A DNA stretch of 64,000 nucleotides, from NCBI GenBank assembly GCA_013141385.1, contig JABFRB010000016.1, positions 186,001-250,000 on the forward strand, in the 5' to 3' direction. Under the pieces are notes generated by a model that was given only the letters and a program-made list of their open reading frames with translations, did not search any database and was not told where the DNA came from. Below are positions 1 through 8,889 of this stretch, in pieces. The number at the start of each line of letters is the position of its first letter. The first letter of the stretch is position 1. A program made the position numbers and the translations under genes. The DNA is from Bacteroidales bacterium (GTDB lineage: Bacteria; Bacteroidota; Bacteroidia; Bacteroidales; Tenuifilaceae).

Positions 1-996
1 TATAAATAGAATATGCTGATGGGTTTTTTGATCAAACGGAAGTTTCACTACCTTGCCAACAAGTTCTGAATGAAAATCATTATTTCTTCTTCTTTCAATT
101 TCTCTTTCCAAACTGGAGATGTCTTCTTTCAAATAGCCACTAATAACTTCGTACAAATCACTTTCTGTTTTATTTTTCCCCCAGAACCCTTGCTCTTTTT
201 GAGTAAGGATAATATCATGAAACTCTCTCCATCTTTTTTTAAAGTGGAATTGAAGAATAATAGGTAAAAAAGGGATGCTAAAAAGAGGGAAGAAGAAGCT
301 GCGTTCAATAGCATCATTTTTTTTTGAAAATGATGCGTGACGTTTATTAATAATCGTGTTTAATAACGATTTATCTCGAACATAGCAGATGAAAAATATG
401 TTTTTTCTCCTGAGTTCGGCTTGCGTAGAATCAAAACTTTCTTCCTCTTCTATGAACAAGGACTTAAAAAACTCAGATTGAATTAACTTTGTTTTAATAA
501 AACATACTTTCCCTTTATTAAAATTTTCTTGGCTAAACGTTGATAAGGTTATCGATTCTTGATTCTCTTTAAAAGGTTTATCTTTATCAACATCATCATC
601 TTTATCCTGAATGGATAATAATCTTTTTTGGAAATCATTAATTCCCTCCCTTTTAATAATGTAATCTACAATATCTTCAATTGTATTTTGAATAACCCCT
701 TTATCCTCGCAATGAAGAACAATGAGCCTATTTTCAATAAGACGATCGGCATATTGTTTTATTTCCTTTTTCTCAATCCCATAGATGGCTTTAGTACCAG
801 CAAACTCCCAAATTGTGGTTGGATCTTTGATTCCTATTCCATAGTAATTGGTTTGCTCACCAATGGTGGTTCCATTATTATCTCTAATAAATTGTAAGAA
901 TCTATTTTGGGTTGTTGGTTTGGGCGGATTATTAACATCTTCTTTATCAGTTGATGATTCATTGCTTTCATCTTGTTTATTTTTTTCGTCTTCCAT
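1..996 (-). CDS. TIR-associated protein, partial (possible STAND-like NTPase fold)
   Basis: An open frame of 332 codons runs from ATG at 996 off the left edge without a stop, so the protein is incomplete at its C-terminus. It starts five bases after the stop of the TIR gene and is probably co-transcribed with it. The N-terminal 30 residues are acidic and low in complexity. After that come alternating beta/alpha-looking stretches such as RLIVLHCEDKG (about residues 80-90), KVCFIKTKLIQ and NIFFICYVRDK. These resemble the strand-helix pattern of STAND/AAA-type NTPases, but no Walker A motif is visible. A hydrophobic Phe/Pro-rich stretch lies near residues 233-252. Inference only: it could be an inactive-STAND or sensor partner of the TIR effector. 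I do not recognise the family with certainty. Confidence 0.6.
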   Translation of the reverse strand, partial: MEDEKNKQDESNESSTDKEDVNNPPKPTTQNRFLQFIRDNNGTTIGEQTNYYGIGIKDPTTIWEFAGTKAIYGIEKKEIKQYADRLIENRLIVLHCEDKGVIQNTIEDIVDYIIKREGINDFQKRLLSIQDKDDDVDKDKPFKENQESITLSTFSQENFNKGKVCFIKTKLIQSEFFKSLFIEEEESFDSTQAELRRKNIFFICYVRDKSLLNTIINKRHASFSKKNDAIERSFFFPLFSIPFLPIILQFHFKKRWREFHDIILTQKEQGFWGKNKTESDLYEVISGYLKEDISSLEREIERRRNNDFHSELVGKVVKLPFDQKTHQHILFI

Positions 997-1001
997 GACT
1001 T

Positions 1002-1553
1002 TTAATTATTAAAGTGATTAACTTTCCCTATCACAAAGCCATTGTTTTCACCTATAGTCTGGATTACTTCAGCGATACTCTTTATTTTCGGTTTTTTGGT
1101 AACATTAGCACCCTTAGTATTACCATCGCTTCTATTTCGTTCTTCAAATTGCTTTAATAGTTTAAAAACTTTTACAGCTATTTCATAGCTATTTGATCCT
1201 GTCCAACGTTTATAAATTATCTGTTCTGAAATTCCGTCTATTTTTGTATCATCAATTCGAATCGGAATTAAATAGGGCATCCCTTCTCGCCTAAGAACTG
1301 TTAGAATAACTTCTTGCTCTTCTTTTGCCCATCGTTTCCTACTGTAATGTTCTGAAATAAGAACTAATGCAAGTCTAGATTCTTCGTGATAAATTTTCCA
1401 TGTCAATTTTTTAAGAGGCTCGCCTAAGTTGTCCTGCTCATAAAAAAGGTAATACTTTACATCCAGATCTTTTAAAGCTCTTCCGATTTGTTCGGCAATT
1501 TCTTTATCCTCTTCCGCAAAAGAGATAGCAACGTCATATCTATATTTTTCCAT
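1002..1553 (-). CDS. TIR domain protein
   Basis: This 183-residue protein is almost entirely a TIR domain. YDVAISFAEEDKE forms the first strand and BB-region start, a GEPLKKLTWKIY segment follows, and LALVLISEHYSRKRWAKEEQ carries the W-x3-E arrangement in which the glutamate is the usual NADase catalytic residue. Bacterial TIR domains of this type commonly cleave NAD+ in anti-phage immunity or self-killing; that is family knowledge, not shown here. I chose ATG at 1553. A TTG at 1571 would add six residues, but the TIR fold begins right after the ATG. The next gene (ending at the left edge) starts five bases downstream and is the likely partner. No separate sensor domain is seen in this protein. 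Confidence 0.85.
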   Translation of the reverse strand: MEKYRYDVAISFAEEDKEIAEQIGRALKDLDVKYYLFYEQDNLGEPLKKLTWKIYHEESRLALVLISEHYSRKRWAKEEQEVILTVLRREGMPYLIPIRIDDTKIDGISEQIIYKRWTGSNSYEIAVKVFKLLKQFEERNRSDGNTKGANVTKKPKIKSIAEVIQTIGENNGFVIGKVNHFNN

Positions 1554-1726
1554 TGTCTGAATTTTTGTCAAATATCTTTCTCTTTAATTCCCAGAACTAC
1601 ATCAAAAACAATGATTTTTATATCCTCAGAAGTAAGGAGGTGAAATAGGTCAGAAGTGAGGATTGTTTGAATTTGGTTTTATTCAGAATTTTGATGTCGA
1701 ATAAATCTTAACTAAAAATTCGTTTT

Positions 1727-1858
1727 ATGGAAAACATTAATGAAAGTATCCCTGAAGTAAAAGTTCAGGATTCTTTAGAAGTATCAGGTATTCGTAGCCC
1801 TGGTGAAACCGATCCGCCGATACCTATAGAAAAACCGTTAGATGAAAAGTTATTTTGA
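1727..1858 (+). CDS. 43-residue peptide, function unknown
   Basis: A short open frame, ATG 1727 to TGA 1856-1858, encodes a 43-residue acidic peptide beginning MENINESIPEVK and containing a Pro-rich segment (GETDPPIPIEKP) before the end. It has no cysteine, no membrane segment and no GG leader. It stands alone, is followed 10 bases later by a stem-loop with a T tract, and lies just upstream of a TPR histidine kinase. Being immediately followed by its own terminator favours a real transcribed unit. It might be a signal peptide precursor sensed by the neighbouring kinase, but this is speculation. No family recognised. Confidence 0.4.
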   Translation: MENINESIPEVKVQDSLEVSGIRSPGETDPPIPIEKPLDEKLF

Positions 1859-1868
1859 GAATGACAAG

Positions 1869-1907
1869 AAAGGGTTATCTGTTTTTTTAATAGATAATCC
1901 CTTTTTT
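1869..1907 (+). terminator. Intrinsic terminator after the 43-residue peptide gene
   Basis: GGGTTATCT at 1872-1880 pairs with AGATAATCC at 1892-1900 (one G-T pair), with an A/T-only loop region and a run of T after the right arm (CTTTTTTATT). It separates the small peptide gene from the kinase gene starting at 1961. Confidence 0.65.
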
Positions 1908-1960
1908 ATTATCTTACAGAACATTACAAATGAAAAATTTCACAATCGTTCCCAAATACC

Positions 1961-4081
1961 ATGAACAGAAAGAATTGTCTTAAATTGCGACTACTAGTAA
2001 TTCTAATTTCTTGTATATCTCATATTCATGCTCAAAACAGCGTGATTGCCGATAGCCTTATCCAAAAACTTAAGAAATGTAATAACGATTCGGTAAAAGT
2101 CTCATATCTAAATGAACTATCGTGGCTAAATAGAACTAACCAACCCGATATAGCTTTAAAATATGCAAATGAAGCAAAATCAATTGCTGAAAAAATTGGC
2201 TTTAAGTCAGGAGTTGCTACTAGTTTAAATAGAATTGGTGAAATTGAAAGAAGTCAAGGCAATTATAAGCAAGCCATTACAACCTTTAATAATGCTTTAC
2301 AAATAGAGAAGGAGATTAATAATAATTATGGTATTGCAAGAGCCTGTGGACAATTGACCCTACTGTATAAGACTGTTGGTCAAATCGAAAAGGCATTTAC
2401 TGCAGGACAAACTGCCATAAAACTCTATAAAGAACTTAATAATTTACAAGCATTGGCTAATGCTTATGATAGACAAGCTATTTTATATGAATACCAAGTC
2501 AAATTTGATAGTGCGTTGAGTTTAGTATATTCTGGGCTGGAAATAAGGAAGCAACTTAAAGATTCTGCAAATTTCATATATTCATATATGAACCTTGCTA
2601 ATCTACACTTAAAATTGCAGAACAACGCAAATTCCTTAGAATTTAATAGCAAAGCAATTGAATTGGCTACGAAATTTAATGATCAGGTTAACCTGTCAAG
2701 AGCGTATACTAACATTAGCTTGGTTTATTACAATCTAAAACAATTTCATACTGCTATTGATTATAATTACAGGAGTATTGAGATTAAACAAAGTTTAAAA
2801 CAGGACAAATCAATTGATACAAATTACGACAATCTGGGGTATTGCTTTTACGCTTTAGGTGAGTACGACAAAGCCATTCAATTTTATACTAAAAGCCTTG
2901 ATTTAAAAGAAAAGATTGGAAAGAAAGAGGGTTTGTCTGCTGTTTACACCAACCTTGGTAATCTATTTTTTTCTAAAAAAGAATATGATAAGGCTTTATT
3001 CTATTACAAAAAGGGATTAATTAACGCTGAGACCAATAGTAACAAGTTAATAACCCTTGAACTCTACCAAAATATTTATAAATCTTATTCAATTACTGGA
3101 CAGTTGGAAAATGCTGTCTCTTTCAACAATAAATATATCGTCCTAAGAGATAGCCTTGATGCTACATATCGCAATGCGATGAATTTAAAAGATAAATATC
3201 AGGAAGAACAAAGAAAAAATCAACTTCTTGAAAAAGATAATCTGATAAATGAAATAAAATTAAAAAAGAAAAACATTATGATCATGAGCCTTGTAGGGGG
3301 AATGATCTTACTGATCTTATTATTTTTTACCCTATTCCGCAGCTACAGATTAAAACAAAAAACACTATTGTCCGAAAAAAACAATAAAATCAACGAACAA
3401 AAAATATCAGAACTTTTAAAAGATCAGGAGTTAAAATCGATGAGTGCAATGATGGAGGGGCAGGAAGGTGAAAGAAAGAGAATTGCACAAGATCTGCACG
3501 ATAGGTTGGGCAGTATGCTTTCAATGGTAAAGTTGCATTTCAAATCGGTGGAGGAAAATATACAAGCACTCAGGGAAAATAATATATTGATGTATTCAAA
3601 AGCAAATAATCTTTTAGATGAGGCTTGTGACGAAGTTCGTAAAATTGCAAATGATTTAACATCGGGTATATTAAATAAATTTGGACTTATCCCAGCCCTT
3701 AATAATCTAAAAGAATCTATTGAAGCTACGGGTCAACTTAAAATCGAAGTGCTTAACTTTGGATTTGATGAAAGCAGGCTTGATTATAATATCGAGATTA
3801 ACCTTTATAGGATTATTCAGGAATTGATAAGTAATATATTAAAGCATTCAAAAGCTTCGGAGGTAAGTATTCAATTATTAAAAAAGGAAAAACAGTTGAA
3901 TATTGTAGTGGAAGATAATGGTTTGGGATTCGATGTTAATCAGGCTAAAAATAGAAAAGGAATGGGTTTGAAAAATATAGAATCAAGGGTTAACTCGTTA
4001 AATGGTGAGTTTAACATTGATTCCGGCAAAGGTGCTGGAACCACTATTACTATTGACATACCTCTAAATTCAATAAAATGA
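1961..4081 (+). CDS. TPR-containing sensor histidine kinase
   Basis: 706 residues. An N-terminal signal-like segment ends near residue 24. About eight TPR-like repeats span residues 40-400, a membrane helix lies at about 439-459, and a coiled coil leads to a HisKA_3-type dimerisation domain with phospho-acceptor His513 (ERKRIAQDLHDRLG). The ATPase part has N box Asn625 (ELISNILKHS), DNGLGFD at 652-658 and GMGLKNIESR. This is the NarX/DesK-like class that works with LuxR-type regulators. The TPR region would lie outside the cytoplasm and probably senses a peptide or protein. The response regulator gene overlaps the stop by four bases (ATGA), so the pair is translationally coupled. Close in design to other Bacteroidota TPR kinases; the signal is unknown. 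Confidence 0.92.
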   Translation: MNRKNCLKLRLLVILISCISHIHAQNSVIADSLIQKLKKCNNDSVKVSYLNELSWLNRTNQPDIALKYANEAKSIAEKIGFKSGVATSLNRIGEIERSQGNYKQAITTFNNALQIEKEINNNYGIARACGQLTLLYKTVGQIEKAFTAGQTAIKLYKELNNLQALANAYDRQAILYEYQVKFDSALSLVYSGLEIRKQLKDSANFIYSYMNLANLHLKLQNNANSLEFNSKAIELATKFNDQVNLSRAYTNISLVYYNLKQFHTAIDYNYRSIEIKQSLKQDKSIDTNYDNLGYCFYALGEYDKAIQFYTKSLDLKEKIGKKEGLSAVYTNLGNLFFSKKEYDKALFYYKKGLINAETNSNKLITLELYQNIYKSYSITGQLENAVSFNNKYIVLRDSLDATYRNAMNLKDKYQEEQRKNQLLEKDNLINEIKLKKKNIMIMSLVGGMILLILLFFTLFRSYRLKQKTLLSEKNNKINEQKISELLKDQELKSMSAMMEGQEGERKRIAQDLHDRLGSMLSMVKLHFKSVEENIQALRENNILMYSKANNLLDEACDEVRKIANDLTSGILNKFGLIPALNNLKESIEATGQLKIEVLNFGFDESRLDYNIEINLYRIIQELISNILKHSKASEVSIQLLKKEKQLNIVVEDNGLGFDVNQAKNRKGMGLKNIESRVNSLNGEFNIDSGKGAGTTITIDIPLNSIK

Positions 4082-4716
4082 TAAATGTAATTATAGCAGA
4101 TGATCATCAAATTGTACTCGATGGGTTAAAATCTCTTTTGGAAAGGGAAAAGGATATCTGTCCCGTTGGTGAGGCTCTTAACGGGTTTGAGTTATTAGCC
4201 CTATTAGAAAACAAACAGGTTGATGTTGCTGTAATCGACATAGATATGCCACGAATGAACGGCATTGAAACAACAAAAGAAATTAAAAAACGGTATCCAG
4301 AAGTAAGAGTACTTATTCTATCGATGTATAATGACAATGAATACATTAGGCAATTAATAGAAATTGGGGCTTCAGGTTACATTCTAAAAAACAAGGGAAA
4401 AGAAGAATTAGTTAATGCCATTAGAAAAATTGCAGCAGGTGGTGATTATTTGGGAGATGCCATTATCAAGACTCTCATGGATGAAATGAAAAAACCTAAG
4501 AAAAGCCTCAATGACAATAAGATCCCGTTAACCAAAAGAGAAATAGAGGTTCTGAAACTAATCGCCCAGGGATGTACTACACCACAGATTGCAGATAAAT
4601 TATGCATTGCACATAGTACGGTTGAGACGCATAGACGGAATTTAATTGACAAACTGGGCGTTGCAAACTCGAAAGAACTAATTAGGTATGCGATTGAAAA
4701 TGGTTATTGTCATTAA
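4078..4716 (+). CDS. LuxR/NarL-family response regulator
   Basis: 212 residues: a receiver domain (residues 1-120) with acidic pocket ADDH at 7-10, phospho-acceptor Asp54 (AVIDIDMPRMNG) and conserved Lys in GYILKNKGK, followed by a GerE/LuxR HTH at about 148-210 (LTKREIEVLKLIAQG, then HSTVETHRRNLIDKLGV). It overlaps the kinase gene by four bases and is its obvious partner. Targets are unknown. Candidates on the same island are the peptide-modification genes and the CHAT gene. Confidence 0.93.
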   Translation: MINVIIADDHQIVLDGLKSLLEREKDICPVGEALNGFELLALLENKQVDVAVIDIDMPRMNGIETTKEIKKRYPEVRVLILSMYNDNEYIRQLIEIGASGYILKNKGKEELVNAIRKIAAGGDYLGDAIIKTLMDEMKKPKKSLNDNKIPLTKREIEVLKLIAQGCTTPQIADKLCIAHSTVETHRRNLIDKLGVANSKELIRYAIENGYCH

Positions 4717-5283
4717 CTATAAAATATTCTATCCAAAAGTCAGGTTATGTTAGTTTAACCCAGATTCCGCAACAGAAAATATCAGTACGTTCTCCCTTAG
4801 AAATCCTAATACATAATCTGGGATAAATGAATATTTGCCGGAATAGTAAAAGAGAGCTTATGCCTTTGAGAGAATAGAATTAATAAAGTCCAAAAAAGTA
4901 GCCTTATTTTATTAGATTGACACTTTTTTCGAGTTTTAGAGCACTTTTTTGGACTTTTAGAGCACTTTAAGGGCAGTGTAAAACAAGTTTTAGGGTACTT
5001 TTTTTGCTTTTTAGGGCACTTTAATCTAACATCGGGGAAGGTTTACTGCCAATTAATTCCGCTATCACTTTGAGTTAGTCCTTTAGTTTTTGCCTGCCCC
5101 ATTAAGGTTGAATACTTGTAGAAAATCTTGATATAAAGCGAGTATACTCTCTTTTTTAAGGTTTCGAACACTCGAAATTGTAAAACCTTGCTAACTGAAG
5201 TTTGGTTTAGATATAGGATTAGAATTGAACAAGTTTTCTCTTTTTATTTGATTGATAAAAAGGAATTATGCATTTAATAATTA
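4717..5283. other. 567-base convergent intergenic region
   Basis: No convincing gene on either strand. It holds a long-range inverted repeat (CCCAGATT near 4759 and AATCTGGG near 4817) and the phased CACTTT repeat array listed separately. Flanking genes converge on it, so it is not an obvious promoter for either neighbour. Confidence 0.6.
4919..5022. repeat. Array of CACTTT-core repeats at about helical-turn spacing
   Basis: TTTTAG(A/G)G(C/T)ACTTT occurs four times (4934-4947, 4955-4968, 4988-5001, 5009-5022), with a shorter fifth core GACACTTT ending at 4926. The CACTTT cores start at 4921, 4942, 4963, 4996 (TACTTT) and 5017, giving spacings of 21, 21, 33 and 21 bases. These are close to two or three turns of B-DNA, so a protein binding each copy would sit on one face of the helix. 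Confidence 0.65.
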
Positions 5284-6399
5284 TCAAGAACCCCATAGTT
5301 CCATATTTAAAGTTTCGACCTTCATCACATCAACAACAAATCCCTTACTTTTAGAATATGTGCCACACTCCTCTACGGAAACATAACCCTCCTCGCCCTC
5401 CCATTTAGCAATGTAGGGATTATAAGTGCAATTGGCTGGCTGTGAGTAGATGTTTTCTGGATCTTTAATGTAGGCTCTACAATCAGTACACATGTGACGA
5501 AACTCACAATCCTTACAAACATCAATCTGGTCTTTTGATACACCCCACAATTTTCTGAAATCAGGATGTTTCATTGCTCCTTTAATTGTCGAATTTTTGA
5601 TATTCCCAAAGGATTGGGTGCATGATGGGCAATTTTTGATATTGCCATTTACATCAATAGAAACCTTCCTGTTTAGGCAGGTATTAAAGTTTTGAGATTC
5701 GGTATAAGTGTTTAAATGGCAAACAAAGTATGCTTTACTAATAATTCCACAGCTGGACTCATTGATGATTTTATCAGCTGTATAGCGTACCGTGGTTTGC
5801 TTGTAATCTGATAATTCTTTGTTGGGTGAGTCTGTAATAAACAGAGAGGTTACTTTGCTGTTCCTGTCAATGATTTCCTTTATAAATTCAACATTTACAC
5901 CTTCCTTATTGGGAAATATAACCTCTAAATTTTTTGTATCTATTTTTGAAAATATATTGATTATATCTGCTATTTCCTTTTTACCTTTTATTGAAAATAT
6001 TCTTAGCTGAATTACTTTTGACCTTAACCTAGAAATATCATTGGCAATATTTGTATAATCATAATTACTGCATCCATCAATATCAATAATGATTGAATTT
6101 ACTCCCGCCGAGGATTCCCATGATTGGTTAAGGGGAGGAAAGTTCTCCAAATCCTCTTTCTCGCATAAAAAAATAAACTCGTTCTCAAGCAGGTATGAAA
6201 AGTATTTTTCAACTTGTTCCCGCTCATCATCGACTAGTTGTAAAACCTCATCGAATGTTTTACCCGAGTAATTAGTAAGTATATCTAATAACGAATTTGG
6301 GATGAAAAGGTAGTTTTTCCTTTGTAAATCATACAGGGCAGATCTTAGGTAACCTTTCACTGGGATGCAGCAAGAAAATAGCTTAAAGCGGTCTCGCAT
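5284..6399 (-). CDS. gwsS: Grasp-with-spasm system SPASM-domain peptide maturase
   Basis: 371 residues. The C-terminal third has the SPASM cysteine pattern: CLNRKVSIDVNGNIKNCPSC, then VCKDCEFRHMCTDCRAY and a last Cys in QPANC. The N-terminal half has a TIM-barrel feel but I see no CxxxCxxC radical SAM motif, which fits this family as I know it (named a SPASM-domain maturase, not radical SAM). It works with the ATP-grasp protein encoded upstream (gwsG) on a short precursor. It is the last gene of a minus-strand set: precursor, TPR protein, gwsG, small protein, gwsS. The gap to the preceding small gene is 17 bases. The product is a modified peptide of unknown structure. Confidence 0.85.
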   Translation of the reverse strand: MRDRFKLFSCCIPVKGYLRSALYDLQRKNYLFIPNSLLDILTNYSGKTFDEVLQLVDDEREQVEKYFSYLLENEFIFLCEKEDLENFPPLNQSWESSAGVNSIIIDIDGCSNYDYTNIANDISRLRSKVIQLRIFSIKGKKEIADIINIFSKIDTKNLEVIFPNKEGVNVEFIKEIIDRNSKVTSLFITDSPNKELSDYKQTTVRYTADKIINESSCGIISKAYFVCHLNTYTESQNFNTCLNRKVSIDVNGNIKNCPSCTQSFGNIKNSTIKGAMKHPDFRKLWGVSKDQIDVCKDCEFRHMCTDCRAYIKDPENIYSQPANCTYNPYIAKWEGEEGYVSVEECGTYSKSKGFVVDVMKVETLNMELWGS

Positions 6400-6416
6400 T
6401 ACTAAGTCATTTACGA

Positions 6417-6596
6417 TTAGATATTTATAATCTTCGATACTGGTTTCGGATAGGTTGATAGCCTATACCTATGGGTTTGTAAGTACTCAATACTTATATA
6501 GGTAGCCTTAACACCTACTTTTCCTATTGTGGCAACCCTTAAGCAAAGAGGATTTGCTGGATCATTAATAATCTGTTTTAGCTTTGAATCGGACAT
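6417..6596 (-). CDS. 59-residue protein between gwsG and gwsS
   Basis: A short frame from ATG 6596 (MSDSKLKQIINDP) to TAA at 6417-6419. It overlaps the end of gwsG by 19 bases and ends 17 bases before the gwsS start, so it fills the only gap in this gene set and is probably translationally coupled. The sequence is basic with a single Cys (PLCLRVATIGKVG) and Tyr-rich middle (KATYISIEYLQ); no signal peptide or membrane helix. I do not recognise it. A small recognition or adaptor protein for the maturases is one guess; chance is possible given its size. Confidence 0.5.
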   Translation of the reverse strand: MSDSKLKQIINDPANPLCLRVATIGKVGVKATYISIEYLQTHRYRLSTYPKPVSKIINI

Positions 6597-7570
6597 GATG
6601 GGATCGTTTGAATGATATATTCAGCAATTTTTTTCTCCAGCCAATAGTTACAGCTATCGCTAACCATCTCGATATTTCCAGCAGGGTTCACCTCTAGGAA
6701 AACAAACCGATTATCAGGGGTAAGTACCAAATCGATAGAACCTGTATTCAACTCACATTTCTTCATGAAGTTTAAAATCTTCTCTTCAACCTTGGCAGGT
6801 AATTTATACGTAACCATTCGGTTCATTTTACTGAAATCGTAATTCCTATAATCAGTATCTGTTTGCTTGTTGTTCTGAGAGAATATTGCCATTGCATAAA
6901 CCTCATTGTAGAGTACAAAAGTTCTTACTTCTACCCATTTTTCTATCTTTTCTTGAATTAATGAAGGGAAAATATGTTCTGATTGGTTTTTAATTTTATT
7001 AAGGTCAACAATAGCGGTTTGAAGATCTATAAAAGAATCATCCTCACCAATAGGCATTGCCTCTCCTATGGGTTTTGTTATACATTGATTTTTTTCAATA
7101 TAATTGACTAATGCAGAGGGTTTGCTTGAGATAAAGGTGTTTGGTATATCAAAGCCTATTTCTTTGGCAATTTGCAGCTTCTCAAGTTTATTGACGGTTG
7201 ATCTAAAAAAATTACCCAAGGAGGGTCTTTGCTGTAGTTGCCGAATAATAAAGTTCCTGCAAACGGTTAGCTCCCATCCTAAAAACTCTTTTAGCTGGTT
7301 TTCTAAAATTTCCTTTAAAGAATCAGGTAGTTCTAGTTTAATGCTCCCATTCCTATACCAGAAGAAATCAATTTCACTCACCTTAAAGATTCTACCCTCA
7401 ACCATTAAATCAATTTCTGGCTCGATGGAATCGTTCACTAACCTCATTCCAAGAATAGTAATGGGCTTATCCTCACTCAATCGGAGAATATTAGAGTAGC
7501 CAAATTTTAAGAGCCACTCAATCACTCGGTCAACGCTCCGATCATCGGGTTTGCTGATTATTACAATCAT
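6578..7570 (-). CDS. gwsG: Grasp-with-spasm system ATP-grasp peptide maturase
   Basis: 330 residues with an ATP-grasp fold. The N-terminal pre-ATP-grasp segment (ERIIEW-like start MIVIISKPDDRSVDRVIEWL) is followed by the first ATP-grasp subdomain from about residue 120 (STVNKLEKLQIAKEIGF, QCITKPIGE) and the metal/ATP site DLVLTPDNRFVFLEVNPAGN near 282-301. Relatives in microviridin-type (graspetide) pathways ligate Asp/Glu side chains to Ser/Thr/Lys. Here the substrate is expected to be the 64-residue precursor upstream, whose core is rich in Asp, Glu, Ser and Thr. Paired with gwsS downstream through a small overlapping gene. Confidence 0.88.
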   Translation of the reverse strand: MIVIISKPDDRSVDRVIEWLLKFGYSNILRLSEDKPITILGMRLVNDSIEPEIDLMVEGRIFKVSEIDFFWYRNGSIKLELPDSLKEILENQLKEFLGWELTVCRNFIIRQLQQRPSLGNFFRSTVNKLEKLQIAKEIGFDIPNTFISSKPSALVNYIEKNQCITKPIGEAMPIGEDDSFIDLQTAIVDLNKIKNQSEHIFPSLIQEKIEKWVEVRTFVLYNEVYAMAIFSQNNKQTDTDYRNYDFSKMNRMVTYKLPAKVEEKILNFMKKCELNTGSIDLVLTPDNRFVFLEVNPAGNIEMVSDSCNYWLEKKIAEYIIQTIPSCPIQS

Positions 7571-7592
7571 TTTGGAATATTGCTGGCTAATA

Positions 7593-8753
7593 TTATTCTA
7601 CGCTTTTTGCATTCTTAAAATAATTTTTAATCCCATTCAAGAATTTACAATTAATACCCGAAAGATCAGGTAAAATAAAACCCTTAAGCTTGGGGTTTGC
7701 CTTAAAATGATCCGAAGCTTTTATTTCTTCATTTACTATAAGGTTTATGTATTTCGTTTCTGTTATACATGCTTCACAGGCAAGTAACATCTTTTTTATC
7801 TCCGCAAAGGGGTACTCGGAATACCATGTAGTATTTAAAACATCTGGGTTTGTAAAAGTTATTTTAGGTAATCCTATTGCAACCCTATTCTTATTCACGG
7901 CATTAATTTTTTCGGGCGAGAGGTTAAGAAATAGCGTTGTCTTTTCTTGATCAAAATCAACCTTTACACAAAGGTCACCGTATGGGTTACTATTATCCCA
8001 ATGTGATATCATTCCAACATAGGTCTGAGGGAGTATTAACCCTTTATAAAGCCCATTATCAATAATCTGTTTTAAGTTAATTTTATTAAAATCCATTGAT
8101 CTGTAGCAGCTCTCTTTTAGCATTTCCGAATTGCTTTTAGCCCGATTAACAAGCCCGAAGTAATGCCTTATAAGGATATGCATTTTTGTGTTCAAAGTAT
8201 CCTTATTGATCATACAGCCCGGAAAACCATACTGTGAAAAAACCTTCTCTAGTTCAACTGCCTGATAGTAAAATATACTATCCTGAAAACATATTTTTTT
8301 TGATAAAGCAACACCTTGATCCTTGAGAAACATCTCATAAATTTTATTTCGAAAGTGCGGATTTAATGTCTCGGTATACTTATTACGTAGTCTTGTATAA
8401 CTATTTATAAAGGCTTTCCAGTGTTGGCTTCTTATTAATGGAGTAAATACTGAGTCTTTTTCAAAATCGTTCAATTCATACCCATGAAGAACAAGTTCCT
8501 CCGCCAATATCTCCGCTTTATCTAGTTTGTTGGTTTTTATATAGCAAAGGCAAGCATTATGTAAATCCTTGTAGAAATGGTTCGGGTAGCTATTGAATGC
8601 AGTTTCATATACAACTAGAGCCGAGTCATTATCATACTTATTAATCAATAATTCCGCTTGATTTATTTTACTGTAATAGCCCAAATAATTGACATTTTGA
8701 GCAATACTATAGTTGGAGAGAATTATAAGCAATAAAAAAGCACCAATTTTCAT
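7593..8753 (-). CDS. Exported TPR-like protein of the grasp-with-spasm cluster
   Basis: 386 residues with a clean signal peptide (MKIGAFLLLIILSNYSIAQ, cleavage near residue 19). Residues 25-95 look like two or three TPR-like helix pairs (YDNDSALVVYETAFNSYPN; TNKLDKAEILAEELVLHG). The rest is unrecognised: a central part with DSIFYYQAVELEKVFSQYGFPG and a C-terminal half with scattered Cys (LACEACITETKY). It sits between the precursor and gwsG, 22 bases before gwsG, so it is probably co-transcribed with them. Secretion to the periplasm suggests a role after export, such as processing, immunity or binding of the mature peptide. Function unknown. Confidence 0.75.
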   Translation of the reverse strand: MKIGAFLLLIILSNYSIAQNVNYLGYYSKINQAELLINKYDNDSALVVYETAFNSYPNHFYKDLHNACLCYIKTNKLDKAEILAEELVLHGYELNDFEKDSVFTPLIRSQHWKAFINSYTRLRNKYTETLNPHFRNKIYEMFLKDQGVALSKKICFQDSIFYYQAVELEKVFSQYGFPGCMINKDTLNTKMHILIRHYFGLVNRAKSNSEMLKESCYRSMDFNKINLKQIIDNGLYKGLILPQTYVGMISHWDNSNPYGDLCVKVDFDQEKTTLFLNLSPEKINAVNKNRVAIGLPKITFTNPDVLNTTWYSEYPFAEIKKMLLACEACITETKYINLIVNEEIKASDHFKANPKLKGFILPDLSGINCKFLNGIKNYFKNAKSVE

Positions 8754-8889
8754 TCTAATAAAATATTTAATGAATTAGCTAAAAGGTTGATTAAAATGGG
8801 GTAGAGATTTAACATGTGTTAGGAACCTACTTTTATAAAATTTATTATAAAAGTAGGCTTCTCTGATCATAAATGATGATACAATTGCA

